DNA from: Bacteroides sp. | GTDB lineage: Bacteria > Bacteroidota > Bacteroidia > Bacteroidales > Bacteroidaceae | DNA length: 64,000 nt | Reading direction: 5' to 3' | Assembly (NCBI GenBank): GCA_022648295.1 | Contig: JALCME010000007.1 | Location: 1 to 64,000, forward strand | Shown: piece by piece, positions 32,176 to 42,211 of the stretch | Layout: each line of letters opens with the position of its first letter | Position numbering within the stretch: the first letter of the stretch is position 1 | Translations under genes and position numbers: made by a program | Notes under the pieces: generated by a model | Seen by the model: only the letters and a program-made list of their open reading frames with translations | Databases searched by the model: none | Told to the model about the DNA's origin: nothing

Positions 32176-33678
32176 TTATTGCTTCACTATTGAAATAGTC
32201 TCTTCCAATTGGTTCAATGTGATTTTATATGTACCTGCACTCGCTATTTTCCACTTATGATCTACCCCACCAACGGAAACATCCAAATATTGAGCAGCAA
32301 ATGCATCACTCGATTTATCTATAAACAACATCGGCTCACTCTCTCCTGTAGGTGCATCACCATCTTTTACAGCCATAAACCAAGCCCCGTTCCAATCGGA
32401 CTGTTTATCACAAGTAAACTTCAATTCTCCTGCATTCAGTACTCCCTGCCAAGTAAAAATATACGGACTATCCGTTGCTACCATCGGAGTAGCATCACCT
32501 ATACTCCATCCACTAGGAGTGGCATCACCAACCAGATAAACCATCTCATAAGGAGTAAATGCATTCATCATCATACGTTCTTTCCCGGTACGGATATCCA
32601 CACATATCTTATATGCCTTTCCACATTCTTCATCTTTCAGGAACCATTTATTATCAGGATCAGTTCCTTTCACCAGTTCCACATTAGTATCGGTATAGGA
32701 TGCATTAGCTACTGTAGCCTTATACATATTTTCCCAAGAACCGTCGGACGTTCCGAATTTAAACTCCCCTCCTTCTCCGATAGCAAAGAGCCGACCGTAC
32801 CGGAATAAGAACGGATCTAACGCATCTTGCTTCATTTCCACAAACGACCATCCTGTAGGATTACCTACAAAATAGAGTTGATCATAAGCCGGACCGGTTT
32901 CAGCATTATCAGTCTTTACCAAAGTGAGTTTGCCGGTAAACAGATTGACCTTAAGATTATAATAATGTTCTTCTTCAACAGAGAACTGTCCATCCGCTTC
33001 TTCATCACTTGTACGAAGCACTAAGTTTCCATCTGTTCCCTTATTATAAGAAGGTAAGAAACTCCCCAATGTAGTGATAAACTTAAAAGAGCCAACTGTC
33101 AATTTACCAGTCCAAGTGAAGATACCCTTATCCGATTGTGTCATAACAGTGGCATTATCCACACTCCAACCATTAGGAGTAGCATCGCCAATCAGGTATA
33201 ATGTGGAAGTCAATGGTTTATACGAAGTGACCTTAAATGATGTCGTAGAAACTTGAGGCTCATTTAGGCCTGCAACTGTAGCCGTTATACGTGCTTCCAA
33301 AGATAGTGTTTCACCCCCTTCAGCACCGAAACTTTCACGTAATATGGTATTCAGCTCTTCTACTGTTTTCGACCAGGAATATTCTTGCACGCTACTTTCC
33401 ATAGCAACATACGGATTTGCAAAATTTGTTCCTTCTTTAGCTATCTCCAATTTGTACGATATTTTATTACCCGTCCCGTAATTGGTCCCTGTACTCCAGG
33501 AAAGCGTTAAAGCATCACTACTATAATTCTGTTCGGTCAACGTTAACTCGGAAGTATTTGCAGTTAACGTCAATTCATCATTTCCTTTATTTAATATGGT
33601 GTAATCGTCATCTATACAGGAAGTAAACAGAGTTACTCCGAGCAGCAAGTACACCAGATGTAAGATATATTTTTTCAT
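32176..33678 (-). CDS. SusE/SusF-like surface glycan-binding lipoprotein with three repeated C-terminal modules
   Basis: 500 aa; lipobox LFTSCIDD; repeats LYLIGDATPNGWSVDNATVM / LYFVGNPTGWSFVEM / VYLVGDATPSGWSIGDATPM. Confidence 0.87.
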   Translation of the reverse strand: MKKYILHLVYLLLGVTLFTSCIDDDYTILNKGNDELTLTANTSELTLTEQNYSSDALTLSWSTGTNYGTGNKISYKLEIAKEGTNFANPYVAMESSVQEYSWSKTVEELNTILRESFGAEGGETLSLEARITATVAGLNEPQVSTTSFKVTSYKPLTSTLYLIGDATPNGWSVDNATVMTQSDKGIFTWTGKLTVGSFKFITTLGSFLPSYNKGTDGNLVLRTSDEEADGQFSVEEEHYYNLKVNLFTGKLTLVKTDNAETGPAYDQLYFVGNPTGWSFVEMKQDALDPFLFRYGRLFAIGEGGEFKFGTSDGSWENMYKATVANASYTDTNVELVKGTDPDNKWFLKDEECGKAYKICVDIRTGKERMMMNAFTPYEMVYLVGDATPSGWSIGDATPMVATDSPYIFTWQGVLNAGELKFTCDKQSDWNGAWFMAVKDGDAPTGESEPMLFIDKSSDAFAAQYLDVSVGGVDHKWKIASAGTYKITLNQLEETISIVKQ

Positions 33679-33697
33679 ATCATTTTATTTAAAGCGA

Positions 33698-35188
33698 TTA
33701 ATAACCTGGATTTTGTGTCATCAAAGAATTGGTATCCATTTCCGTTTGCGGTATGGGAAATAACAAACGGTTTTTGTTCACATTAGTCTTACCAATTGAT
33801 TTTAAGAAATTGATAGCATACTCACCGTTATTTATACGAATCATATCAAACCAACGGTGCCCCTCAAAGGCCAACTCCATACGCCGCTCATGAATAATCT
33901 TATCACGCATGGCTTCTTGTGAAAGTCCTGACACGCCAGCCAGTCCGGCACGTTTCCGTACAATATTTAAAGGAACAGCAGCTTCATCCGGCTTCCCCAT
34001 TTCGTTCAAAGCTTCGGCTTTCATTAATAACACATCTGCGTACCGGTAAACCACAAAATTAGCAGGATTTGTATTGTACTCCGGAGAGATAGATTTCTTT
34101 ACTAAGAATTTGCGCACATTATATCCTGTGTTCGAATAAGAGCTCTTATATACATGCCCGTCAAAATCGGGACAACCATTATAAAAGATCGTCAAGTCTT
34201 TACGTTTGTCTCCTTCTTCATATTGACTGACAAATTCTTCTGTTGGTTGGTTCCACCCATAACTACCGGCTACAAAGTTAGAATTACGCGGTCCCATAAA
34301 AGTAGATAGCCAGGAAGACTGTACATTTCCACTCCAGAAATCATATTCCGTACTTCCCGAATATTGCACTTCAAACAATGACTCGGGGCCATTATTGATG
34401 GTTGCATCAAAGTTATCTGCATAGTTATATGCAGACAGATCATATCCCAGTTTCGCAATATCATCACACAAATCCGCGGCCTCCTTATAATACCCGGAAT
34501 TATTAGGAGCTAAAGTCATATACACATCAGCAAGCATAGCCATAGCGGCATCTTGGCAAGCGCGCCCTTTATTGGAATCACTGTATGCAGCTTTAGTTGG
34601 CAATAACTTGATTGCACTTTTACAGTCGGAGATAATTTGATCATAAACTTCATCAGCCGAAGCACGTGCAATATCCGTTGATTCACCAGGGTTATAAGGT
34701 TCCAAACGCAGAGGTACTCCTCCATATAAACGGACCAATATGTAATAGTAATGAGCACGTAGAAAAGAGGCTTCGCCCATACAACGATCCCGAAGGGAAG
34801 TAGATACCCCATCTGCTTGTGCAAGGCTATTGAGCACGATGTTACACTGTCCTATTCCCACCCAGGGCGAACGCCACATATATAATGCCATTCCATTGTC
34901 ACTCTGCGTAATAAAGTTGGAAGCTTGAACTGTTTCCAACCCGTCTGTTCCGCCACCGGCACCAACCAAGCTGTTTCCTGCGACTATATCCAATGACCAA
35001 ATACGCTGATTATACATATTTGAAGATTGCAAGGTTCTGTAACATGCAGTAGTCAGAGCCACTGCTACACTGTCGGTCACTGTGGTTTCAGGATCAACGA
35101 CATCCGTTGGCATTTTATCTAAAAAATCGCTGCACGATGCCAGCATCACTGCAACCAATGCATATATTATATTTGTTATCTTTTTCAT
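33698..35188 (-). CDS. susD-like: SusD/RagB-family nutrient-binding outer membrane lipoprotein
   Basis: 496 aa; lipobox LASCSDFLDKMP, RADVLLMKAEALNEMG, HERRMELAFEGHRWFDMIR. Confidence 0.95.
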   Translation of the reverse strand: MKKITNIIYALVAVMLASCSDFLDKMPTDVVDPETTVTDSVAVALTTACYRTLQSSNMYNQRIWSLDIVAGNSLVGAGGGTDGLETVQASNFITQSDNGMALYMWRSPWVGIGQCNIVLNSLAQADGVSTSLRDRCMGEASFLRAHYYYILVRLYGGVPLRLEPYNPGESTDIARASADEVYDQIISDCKSAIKLLPTKAAYSDSNKGRACQDAAMAMLADVYMTLAPNNSGYYKEAADLCDDIAKLGYDLSAYNYADNFDATINNGPESLFEVQYSGSTEYDFWSGNVQSSWLSTFMGPRNSNFVAGSYGWNQPTEEFVSQYEEGDKRKDLTIFYNGCPDFDGHVYKSSYSNTGYNVRKFLVKKSISPEYNTNPANFVVYRYADVLLMKAEALNEMGKPDEAAVPLNIVRKRAGLAGVSGLSQEAMRDKIIHERRMELAFEGHRWFDMIRINNGEYAINFLKSIGKTNVNKNRLLFPIPQTEMDTNSLMTQNPGY

Positions 35189-35200
35189 ACCTATAAAATA

Positions 35201-38200
35201 TTAGAAGTTAAAGTTCAAGCCCACACTAAACGTACGCGAAATCGGATAACGGGAAGAATCAATTCCATTAATATCCACTTCAGGATCAAACCCTGAATAT
35301 CCCGTAATAGTGGCTACATTCTCACAGGAGACTGAAAGGCGTGCATTCTCAATTTGGAGTTTACTTAACCATTGTTTCGGAAAACTATAGGAAAGCGTCA
35401 CATTCTTTAAACGTAAGTAAGAACCACTTTCCACGAAGCGATCGGATACCCGGCAATTCTGATTCGGATCACCATAGACGGCACGAGGCATAGAGTTACT
35501 GGTTCCTTCGCCTGTCCAACGTTTCAACACATCGGTTGTTTGATTATATGCAGCCGCCATACCTATATTGTCTATATCATTGGCATTATAAATTTTGTTC
35601 CCAGCCACCCCTTGCAAAAAGACAGAGAGTTCAAAACCTTTATAGGTCAGACTATTATTCATGGAAAAGAGCCAGCTAGGATTCGGATTACCTATTACTG
35701 TACGATCCTTATCGTTAATCACTCCATCATTATTCAGATCTTTGAAACGTATATCTCCCGCTTCTGCCCCGGGCTGTACAGCATGATCATTTACCTCTAC
35801 CTGATTTTGAAATAGACCATCCGTCACATAACCATAAAAGACATTGATCGGATAGTTTTTAGCCAACATAGTTACATACGAGTTCCCAATCTGGTTGATG
35901 TAATAGGGTACATCACTATTTAAATCTTTAATTTTATTTCTATTATAAGTTGCAGTTATACTACTCTCCCAACCTAACGGACCAGTCAGGTTTACCGTAT
36001 TTAAACTCATCTCAACTCCTTTATTACTTACCTTACCGGCATTGGTATATGTGGTCGTTGTATCTTCAAATCCCGATGTAATAGGGATTGAAGCTTTGAC
36101 CAACATATCACGCGTTTCTTTGAGATAGGCATCCAGTGAGAGATTTACGCGTGAGTTAAACAGCGATACATCAAAACCAATATTGGTTTGTGCCACTTCT
36201 TCCCAATGAATATAAGGATTGGCAAGTGTAAGTGAGATTAGTGCCGTTTGATTAGCTCCCGTAGTCCCCAAAGGATATACTCCTGTGTTGTAAGAGGCCA
36301 AATAGCTATAGTTGCCTACGCTGGCCTGACTTCCTGTAACCCCATATCCTACACGTAATTTCAAATCATTGATAGAAGTATTCTTTGGAAACCACTTTTC
36401 TTGTGAAAGACGCCATGCGGCTGATACAGAAGGAAAAGTACCCCAACGATTCATCTTCCCGAAACGGCTTGATCCATCCCGGCGTATTGTTGCTGTCAAC
36501 AAATAACGGTCCTCATAAGAATAGTTGGCACGAGCCATATACGACATCAACGCCCATTCACTTGAAGTTCCGCCAATGGCATACATCTTCTCCCCATTAT
36601 CCATTTCATGCACGTTATCGAACATGAAAATATTCTTTTGGGCACTTAAATTGTCCGACTCATTCCATTGGGCTGACGTTCCGGCCATCAATCCGACATG
36701 ATGTTTTTGAGCAAAAGTATAATCCAAGAGGAAATAGTTATCCCACAAATAAGTAAATGACTTGCTATCTTTTCGATAACGGGATGATTCTTCTATAGGA
36801 GTAGGCTTCCAGTTATATTTCGGAGTAAAACTATCATCAAACCAAAATTTTGCATCATAACCAAAAGTACTTTTAAACTTTAGCCATTTAGTGAAAGTGA
36901 GCTCTGCCGTCATATTAGCTAAGAAGTTATAGCCTTTCGTCTCACTTTTATTCAATTCAGTAGGTCCAATCGGATTTCGTATACTACCGTACCATTCGGC
37001 ATTTCCTTCAGGACCACTCCATGCACCGTTTGCATCTTTCACAGCTAAAGTCGGTAGGGCTTTCAAAGCATCTCCAATACTGTATGATCCTGATTTCTTA
37101 GTGTCTGCACTGAATGTGAGGTTATTGGAGAACTTTAACCACTTTAGAACTTGTGCATCGCTATTTGTTTGGAAAGTAAAGCGTTTATAGCCTACACTCC
37201 GTACCGTACCCGTTTGATCTAAAAAACCTCCCGATACATAATAATGTGATTTTTCTCCCCCACCGGAATAACTAACCGTATAATTCTGCATACGACCCGT
37301 ACGAAGCAGCTCATCCAACCAGTCCGTCCCTTCAGCTAATGAAGAAGGGTCCGCCCATTCAGGATTTGGGTTACGCCCACTATTCACCATCATGTCATTG
37401 CTCAACTTGGCATATTGTGACGCATTCAACAAATTCGGCACGCGAGTGGCATTTTGAATCGCATAATTTGCAGAGAAGGTTAGCTTTCCTTTACCTGCCG
37501 CACCACGCTTAGTTGTGATCATCACCACTCCATTCGCTCCACGAGAACCATAGATGGCCGTTGCCGAAGCATCCTTCAGTACATCCAGACGTTCCACATC
37601 CGCCATGTTCAATGAAGACAGTCCTAAATCGGTGGGAACTCCGTCAATCACCACCAACGGGTCGCAATTATTAATAGAGCCTAACCCACGGATTTTAATG
37701 GAAACATTATCCCCCGGTTTACCGGCATCGACTATCTGTACGCCCGAGATCTTTCCTTGAATAGCCTGCCCCAGATTAGAAACAGGAGCATCTTTTATTT
37801 GTTTGGTTCCCACAGAAGCAACAGCACCTGTCAGGTCACTCTTCTTCATCGTACCATAGCCTACTACAACCACTTCATCTAGCAATTCAGTATCTTCCGA
37901 CAGTACAATCTGGAAGCGTTTCTTTCCATTGACCTGAATATCCTGAGTTTTATACCCCACAAACGAAACCTGTATCACACTGTTTGAAGGGGTCTTCAAG
38001 GTAAATTGCCCATCAACATCGGTTATTGTTCCGTTAGAAGTATTCTTTTGCACCACACTGGCACCAATGACCGGTTCTCCTGTGTGATCTTTCACTACAC
38101 CTTGTACTGTAATTTGCTGTGCTGATACGCACATTGGAAACAACATTCCCATCAGGTAAGCTATTACCCGTAACCTGATTGGTTTCCTGTACTTTTGCAT
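35201..38200 (-). CDS. susC-like: SusC/RagA-family TonB-linked outer membrane protein
   Basis: 999 aa; carboxypeptidase-regulatory-like N-terminus, EVVVVGYGTMKKSDLTGAV, SGVQIVDAGKPGDNVSIKIRGLGSIN. Confidence 0.96.
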   Translation of the reverse strand: MQKYRKPIRLRVIAYLMGMLFPMCVSAQQITVQGVVKDHTGEPVIGASVVQKNTSNGTITDVDGQFTLKTPSNSVIQVSFVGYKTQDIQVNGKKRFQIVLSEDTELLDEVVVVGYGTMKKSDLTGAVASVGTKQIKDAPVSNLGQAIQGKISGVQIVDAGKPGDNVSIKIRGLGSINNCDPLVVIDGVPTDLGLSSLNMADVERLDVLKDASATAIYGSRGANGVVMITTKRGAAGKGKLTFSANYAIQNATRVPNLLNASQYAKLSNDMMVNSGRNPNPEWADPSSLAEGTDWLDELLRTGRMQNYTVSYSGGGEKSHYYVSGGFLDQTGTVRSVGYKRFTFQTNSDAQVLKWLKFSNNLTFSADTKKSGSYSIGDALKALPTLAVKDANGAWSGPEGNAEWYGSIRNPIGPTELNKSETKGYNFLANMTAELTFTKWLKFKSTFGYDAKFWFDDSFTPKYNWKPTPIEESSRYRKDSKSFTYLWDNYFLLDYTFAQKHHVGLMAGTSAQWNESDNLSAQKNIFMFDNVHEMDNGEKMYAIGGTSSEWALMSYMARANYSYEDRYLLTATIRRDGSSRFGKMNRWGTFPSVSAAWRLSQEKWFPKNTSINDLKLRVGYGVTGSQASVGNYSYLASYNTGVYPLGTTGANQTALISLTLANPYIHWEEVAQTNIGFDVSLFNSRVNLSLDAYLKETRDMLVKASIPITSGFEDTTTTYTNAGKVSNKGVEMSLNTVNLTGPLGWESSITATYNRNKIKDLNSDVPYYINQIGNSYVTMLAKNYPINVFYGYVTDGLFQNQVEVNDHAVQPGAEAGDIRFKDLNNDGVINDKDRTVIGNPNPSWLFSMNNSLTYKGFELSVFLQGVAGNKIYNANDIDNIGMAAAYNQTTDVLKRWTGEGTSNSMPRAVYGDPNQNCRVSDRFVESGSYLRLKNVTLSYSFPKQWLSKLQIENARLSVSCENVATITGYSGFDPEVDINGIDSSRYPISRTFSVGLNFNF

Positions 38201-38276
38201 AATATAAGAATTTAAAGTTAATAATTAAAACTCAATGTATACGTGTCCTTCCGAATTGCTTCTCCAAAGACAACAG

Positions 38277-38305
38277 CAAAAATATCGGATAGAATATGAA
38301 TACAA
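38277..38305 (-). promoter_or_regulatory. Putative Bacteroides-type promoter for the PUL
   Basis: On the minus strand TTG (38305-38303), 18-nt spacer, TATTTTTG (38284-38277), ~77 nt upstream of the susC-like ATG. Confidence 0.45.
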
Positions 38306-38411
38306 TGAGTGTAATAGAAAGAAAGTAGTTGATTATAGGAAATAACAACTGTTATATTACTAATAAACAATTAGTTAAGCAAAATAGTATAGGCTAAAAA
38401 AGTAGTAAAAA

Positions 38412-38436
38412 TATAAGCGTAAAGGAAACACTTATA
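38412..38436 (-). terminator. Probable intrinsic terminator after the SusR-like gene
   Basis: TATAAGCGT / ACACTTATA arms (one mismatch), followed on the minus strand by ATTTTTACTACTTTTTTAG. Confidence 0.5.
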
Positions 38437-38455
38437 CAAAGAAAGAGAGAAGTTT

Positions 38456-40111
38456 TTAGGCTTTTAACTTGCCTATTTTCATCACTTCTGCTTCCAACCG
38501 ATCACGATCACCAGCTGCTTTATTTCTCACTTTCGTCCGGTAATTATAGATTGTAGTAACAGAATAACGAAGGAACTGGGCTATCTTCACACTATCCGTA
38601 ATACCCAGACGAATCAATGCAAAAATGCGTAATTCGGTATTCAACCGTTCATTTCCCTTTGGATAGGTTTGTTCTCCTTCGGCCAACAGCGTATTAAAAT
38701 CTTCTACAAAAGTTGGAAACAATTGCAAGAAAGTCATATCAAAATTCTCATAAAAATCTTTTAGTTCTTCTTCTATAAACTTAGTAGACTTAATATGTTG
38801 ATAGAGCTCTTCCACTTTACCGGTAGAAGCTATTTTCCCTAATGAGCGGCGATAATTGTCCATCTTCTCCAGATAGACAGAGCATTGATCCATATATCGC
38901 CCGATATATTCTTCTTTTAAATAGGAGTTTTCAGCTATACTCCGGTTGGCCTCCATCAATTGGTCATTAAAACGATGCAATTCCCCATTAAGTTCTTTCA
39001 ACTTTTGATTAGCTTCAATGACCGCACGACGGGCAAACGCAACCTTCTTCATCTGCTTATAGACATAAAAAACAGCTATAATAAGAAAGATGGAAAGCAG
39101 ACTGATAGAGATTAATGCGATTTCCATGTGTTTCTGCTGTACTTCCTCCCTCTTTTGATATGCATTATTTATAATCGGAAATATTTGCAAAATCTCCAGT
39201 ATGCGCAACCGTGCATTACAGAACACAGCATCATCCATACACAGCTTTAAATAGGAATAAGCCCGGTCCAGATCTCCTTCATGGTACAATAGAACTGCTA
39301 ACTTTCGCAAAGAAACATATTCACGGACACCCGATTTCATATCTGCTATTGATGAAAGAATGAGATATTTCTTCTCCTTTTCAATATCTCCTTTCAGTCG
39401 GTATGATTCAGATAATGTATAAGCATATATGGCCATGTCATGGATGTCATCCATCTTCTTTCGCATAAAAGAAGATAGTGTATTAATGGCTTTATCATAT
39501 TCATTCCGCGCATTGTACTGATCACATTTTATAAGCACATAGATCAATGAATCTTTCTTGTTTACCAACAGCAATGAATCACGATAACGATCGGTATATT
39601 CCAAATATATTTTTTTCTCTTGATCTGTTACCGCATAATCGGCCATCAATCCATATACAATGCGGTAGATATGATAATAATACGGATGCAGATAATCGGG
39701 CAATTGAGCAATGTGCACGGTATGCATCAAGTCGAGCGCCTCCTTATACATTCCGGCAGTCCCCATGATTTCAGCCATATTCATCCGGGCGTCATCAATA
39801 TGTTCCTGCTTTTTCAGACGCACGGCAACCTGATAACGGGCACGCGCCACTGACAAAGAAGAGTCTGTATTGTACGAACGATATTCATCAACCAGTTTAC
39901 CTAAAAGAGAAAAGCGTTCTTCATCAGAAAGAGGTCGTTTCAGTTGCTGTTTCAATTCTTCCATTCTACGCTCCTTCTGCTCTATATATACGGGGCGATT
40001 TAGAATGGCTTGATCTAATTGCAACAATAATGAATCTATAGGGGCATTTGCTGCATGCAAAACTCCACAAATCCCAAATACAACCCACAATATAGCTCTT
40101 CTACTCCACAT
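38456..40111 (-). CDS. SusR-like (DUF6377-type) regulator: signal/TPR-like N-terminus, one TM, C-terminal HTH-like segment
   Basis: 551 aa; TM IALISISLLSIFLIIAVFYVY; C-terminal ELRIFALIRLGITDSVKIAQFLRYSVTTIYNYRTKVRNKA; divergence from downstream susCD fits a PUL regulator. Confidence 0.8.
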   Translation of the reverse strand: MWSRRAILWVVFGICGVLHAANAPIDSLLLQLDQAILNRPVYIEQKERRMEELKQQLKRPLSDEERFSLLGKLVDEYRSYNTDSSLSVARARYQVAVRLKKQEHIDDARMNMAEIMGTAGMYKEALDLMHTVHIAQLPDYLHPYYYHIYRIVYGLMADYAVTDQEKKIYLEYTDRYRDSLLLVNKKDSLIYVLIKCDQYNARNEYDKAINTLSSFMRKKMDDIHDMAIYAYTLSESYRLKGDIEKEKKYLILSSIADMKSGVREYVSLRKLAVLLYHEGDLDRAYSYLKLCMDDAVFCNARLRILEILQIFPIINNAYQKREEVQQKHMEIALISISLLSIFLIIAVFYVYKQMKKVAFARRAVIEANQKLKELNGELHRFNDQLMEANRSIAENSYLKEEYIGRYMDQCSVYLEKMDNYRRSLGKIASTGKVEELYQHIKSTKFIEEELKDFYENFDMTFLQLFPTFVEDFNTLLAEGEQTYPKGNERLNTELRIFALIRLGITDSVKIAQFLRYSVTTIYNYRTKVRNKAAGDRDRLEAEVMKIGKLKA

Positions 40112-40595
40112 GATTCCTTGACTTTGCTTTTAGATATGCCGCATGGTTAACTATGCATTTCAATTTAAGTGTTAACGTAATATCTGACAAAGATAAAAAA
40201 CATTTTTCATATTAATTATAAACCCTGTTGTTTTACCCTGAATAGAACTGACTGTACCCACCATATATTCCGAGAAGGAATAACCTTTCTTGGTAAGAGC
40301 AAAAATCAATAAGCCAAGAGCTTTATTAAGTATTGAAAGGGCAAACTGACAACCTCTTCAGAGGCAATGAATGCAAACTTACAACCTATTTGGTGCTTCT
40401 TCAATTTAGTTGAAAAGGGCTAAAGACAAAAAGATCTTTTATCTAAAAGCCTGTTTTATAGTAGCCTTATTCGAATTTCACCTCTTGTTTCGTGAAGTAG
40501 TATTCGTTTTCAACTAAATTAAAGAAGAACCACCTAATAAGTTAACTTACACACTATTAACCGGTAGAACGTAGCATAGGTTCTGTTTTCTATAG

Positions 40596-40697
40596 GGAAA
40601 CAACTTGTTTTGCTACTCAAAACGAGTTGTTTTGAACGTCAAAACACTTTGTTTTAAGCATCAAAACAAAGCATTTTGAAGCATAAAACACAATCAG
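40596..40697. repeat. Tandem array of degenerate 22-nt dyad-symmetric units (cAAAACnnnnTTGTTTTgannnt)
   Basis: Unit starts at 40596, 40618, 40640, 40662, 40684, exactly 22 nt apart; GGAAACAACTTGTTTTGCTACT / CAAAACGAGTTGTTTTGAACGT / CAAAACACTTTGTTTTAAGCAT / CAAAACAAAGCATTTTGAAGCA / TAAAACACAA... Confidence 0.8.
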
Positions 40698-41140
40698 TCA
40701 AATGACCACTGATATTCTTCACTATAAGATTCAAAAGCGAGTTCCTCTACAACTCCTTGTTGTTGGAACAAGCGACGGATGTATTCCTGATCTTCAGGAG
40801 TAAGAAATAACTCTTTACGATAGAAACGATAGTATTTGTTTCTTCCAAAATGCCCCAGCATTCTGTTTTTCAATTCATAAACCTGTTTATAGGGAATACT
40901 ATCAAACAAATGTTTAATTCCCCACGCCACATGAACTTTTTTAGCCGAATGAAAGTAAGCACAAGCTCTGGAATCCGACGGAATGCAGGCCGGATTGATA
41001 ATGTTTATAGTAGTACATTCCTTGGGACAATGTTGTGCTGCAATATACCGGAGGCACTCCCCAGTCTTTTGACATTGACTATTAAAGCAATGAGCATAGT
41101 TATAGGGTACCAATTGATAATTAAATTCGTCTTTCATCAT
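40694..41140 (-). CDS. Cysteine-containing conserved protein (DUF6078-like)
   Basis: 148 aa; NYAHCFNSQCQKTGECLRYIAAQHCP motif; stop codon (40694-40696) lies inside the last unit of the 22-nt array. Confidence 0.6.
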   Translation of the reverse strand: MMKDEFNYQLVPYNYAHCFNSQCQKTGECLRYIAAQHCPKECTTINIINPACIPSDSRACAYFHSAKKVHVAWGIKHLFDSIPYKQVYELKNRMLGHFGRNKYYRFYRKELFLTPEDQEYIRRLFQQQGVVEELAFESYSEEYQWSFD

Positions 41141-41215
41141 AGTTTTCTAACTCTCTTTTTAAAGAATGATCTTCCTTTCCATACTAAAGGCTTGCAACAA
41201 AAACATTCTGTGATA

Positions 41216-42115
41216 TTAACGCAACCTCAATCTGTCACCTATTTCGGGAACATAATCAGGATCCTTACGATTCATCTTATAAAGATTCTTCAGACGAATG
41301 CCAAACCGTTGGGAAATATCATGCATGGAATCGCCATCTCTCACAATATATACCGTATAAGGCTTATCAGCTTTCTTCTTTTTCGACTTTAGATAGATGA
41401 CATCACCATCCGTCAAGGTATAGTCTTTATGCAGATCATTATATTTCACTAACTTCTTCCATCTGATACCAAATTCCTTGCCTAATCCTTTAAAGGTATC
41501 TCCACTACGCGCTACAATATAGGCAATGTCGTTGGCTATATACACCTGATGTTGGTAAACAGGCTCCTCTGTCTCTACGGCAACAAAAGCTCCTTTTCGA
41601 TCATACCGATACAACTCATAATCTTCTATAATCGTAATCAATCGGTTAGCATACGACGGATCGGTGGCATAACCAGCCTTCTTCAATCCACGCGCCCATC
41701 CTTTGTAATCGGTTATTTTCAAATCGAACAGAAAAGCATAACGCGCCCCCCGTCTTAAAAAAAGAGAATGATCTTCATATGAGTCCTTAGGATTACGATA
41801 GGCACGGAAGCATTCCTGCCGCGCATCATCATCATGCCTGACAGAACGCCCATTCCAGCTTCCTCCACACTTTATACCAAAATGATTATTACTTTCACGA
41901 GATAACTCACTATATCCCGCTCCACTCTCAAGCAAGCCTTGCGACAGCGTGATACTCGCAGGTATCTTATGACGCTTCATCTGGTCCACAGCCATTGGTG
42001 CATATTGTTTGATATATTCCACGTAACGGCTGTTCCGCCTCTGTGCACCGGCTGATACCGAAACCAGCAAAACAAGACAAATAAGAAAAGGTTTATATAA
42101 GTTGATTTTATTCAT
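41216..42115 (-). CDS. Glucosaminidase-domain protein with C-terminal LysM repeats
   Basis: Internal start MNKINLYKPFLICLVLL fits a signal peptide; SITLSQGLLESGAGYSELSRESNNHFGIKC; two LysM-like segments (YIVARSGDTFKGLGKEFGI, YIVRDGDSMHDISQRFGI). Confidence 0.9.
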   Translation of the reverse strand: MNKINLYKPFLICLVLLVSVSAGAQRRNSRYVEYIKQYAPMAVDQMKRHKIPASITLSQGLLESGAGYSELSRESNNHFGIKCGGSWNGRSVRHDDDARQECFRAYRNPKDSYEDHSLFLRRGARYAFLFDLKITDYKGWARGLKKAGYATDPSYANRLITIIEDYELYRYDRKGAFVAVETEEPVYQHQVYIANDIAYIVARSGDTFKGLGKEFGIRWKKLVKYNDLHKDYTLTDGDVIYLKSKKKKADKPYTVYIVRDGDSMHDISQRFGIRLKNLYKMNRKDPDYVPEIGDRLRLR

Positions 42116-42153
42116 ATCATCTTTAATTGAGAACACAAAAATCTTAAAAAAAA

Positions 42154-42183
42154 TTGAGAATACCAATCTCTTTTCTAACTTTG
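42154..42183 (+). promoter_or_regulatory. Putative Bacteroides-type promoter for cdd
   Basis: TTG (42154-42156), 19-nt spacer, TAACTTTG (42176-42183); ATG at 42212. Confidence 0.6.
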
Positions 42184-42211
42184 TATCCCCAATAAAAAAA
42201 CAAAGGTTGTT

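Noticed and set aside
32209-32808. 199-aa plus-strand ORF antisense to the SusE/F-like gene
   Set aside because: Sequence composition reflects reverse-complemented coding; the minus-strand gene has a lipobox and repeated modules.
40596-40697. 22-nt periodic repeats as a possible CRISPR array
   Set aside because: No long identical repeats alternating with unique spacers of ~30 nt and no cas genes; the dyad units are contiguous, degenerate and only 22 nt long.
40850-41392. 180-aa plus-strand ORF antisense to the DUF6078-like and LysM genes
   Set aside because: Overlaps two supported minus-strand genes and has no recognisable family features.
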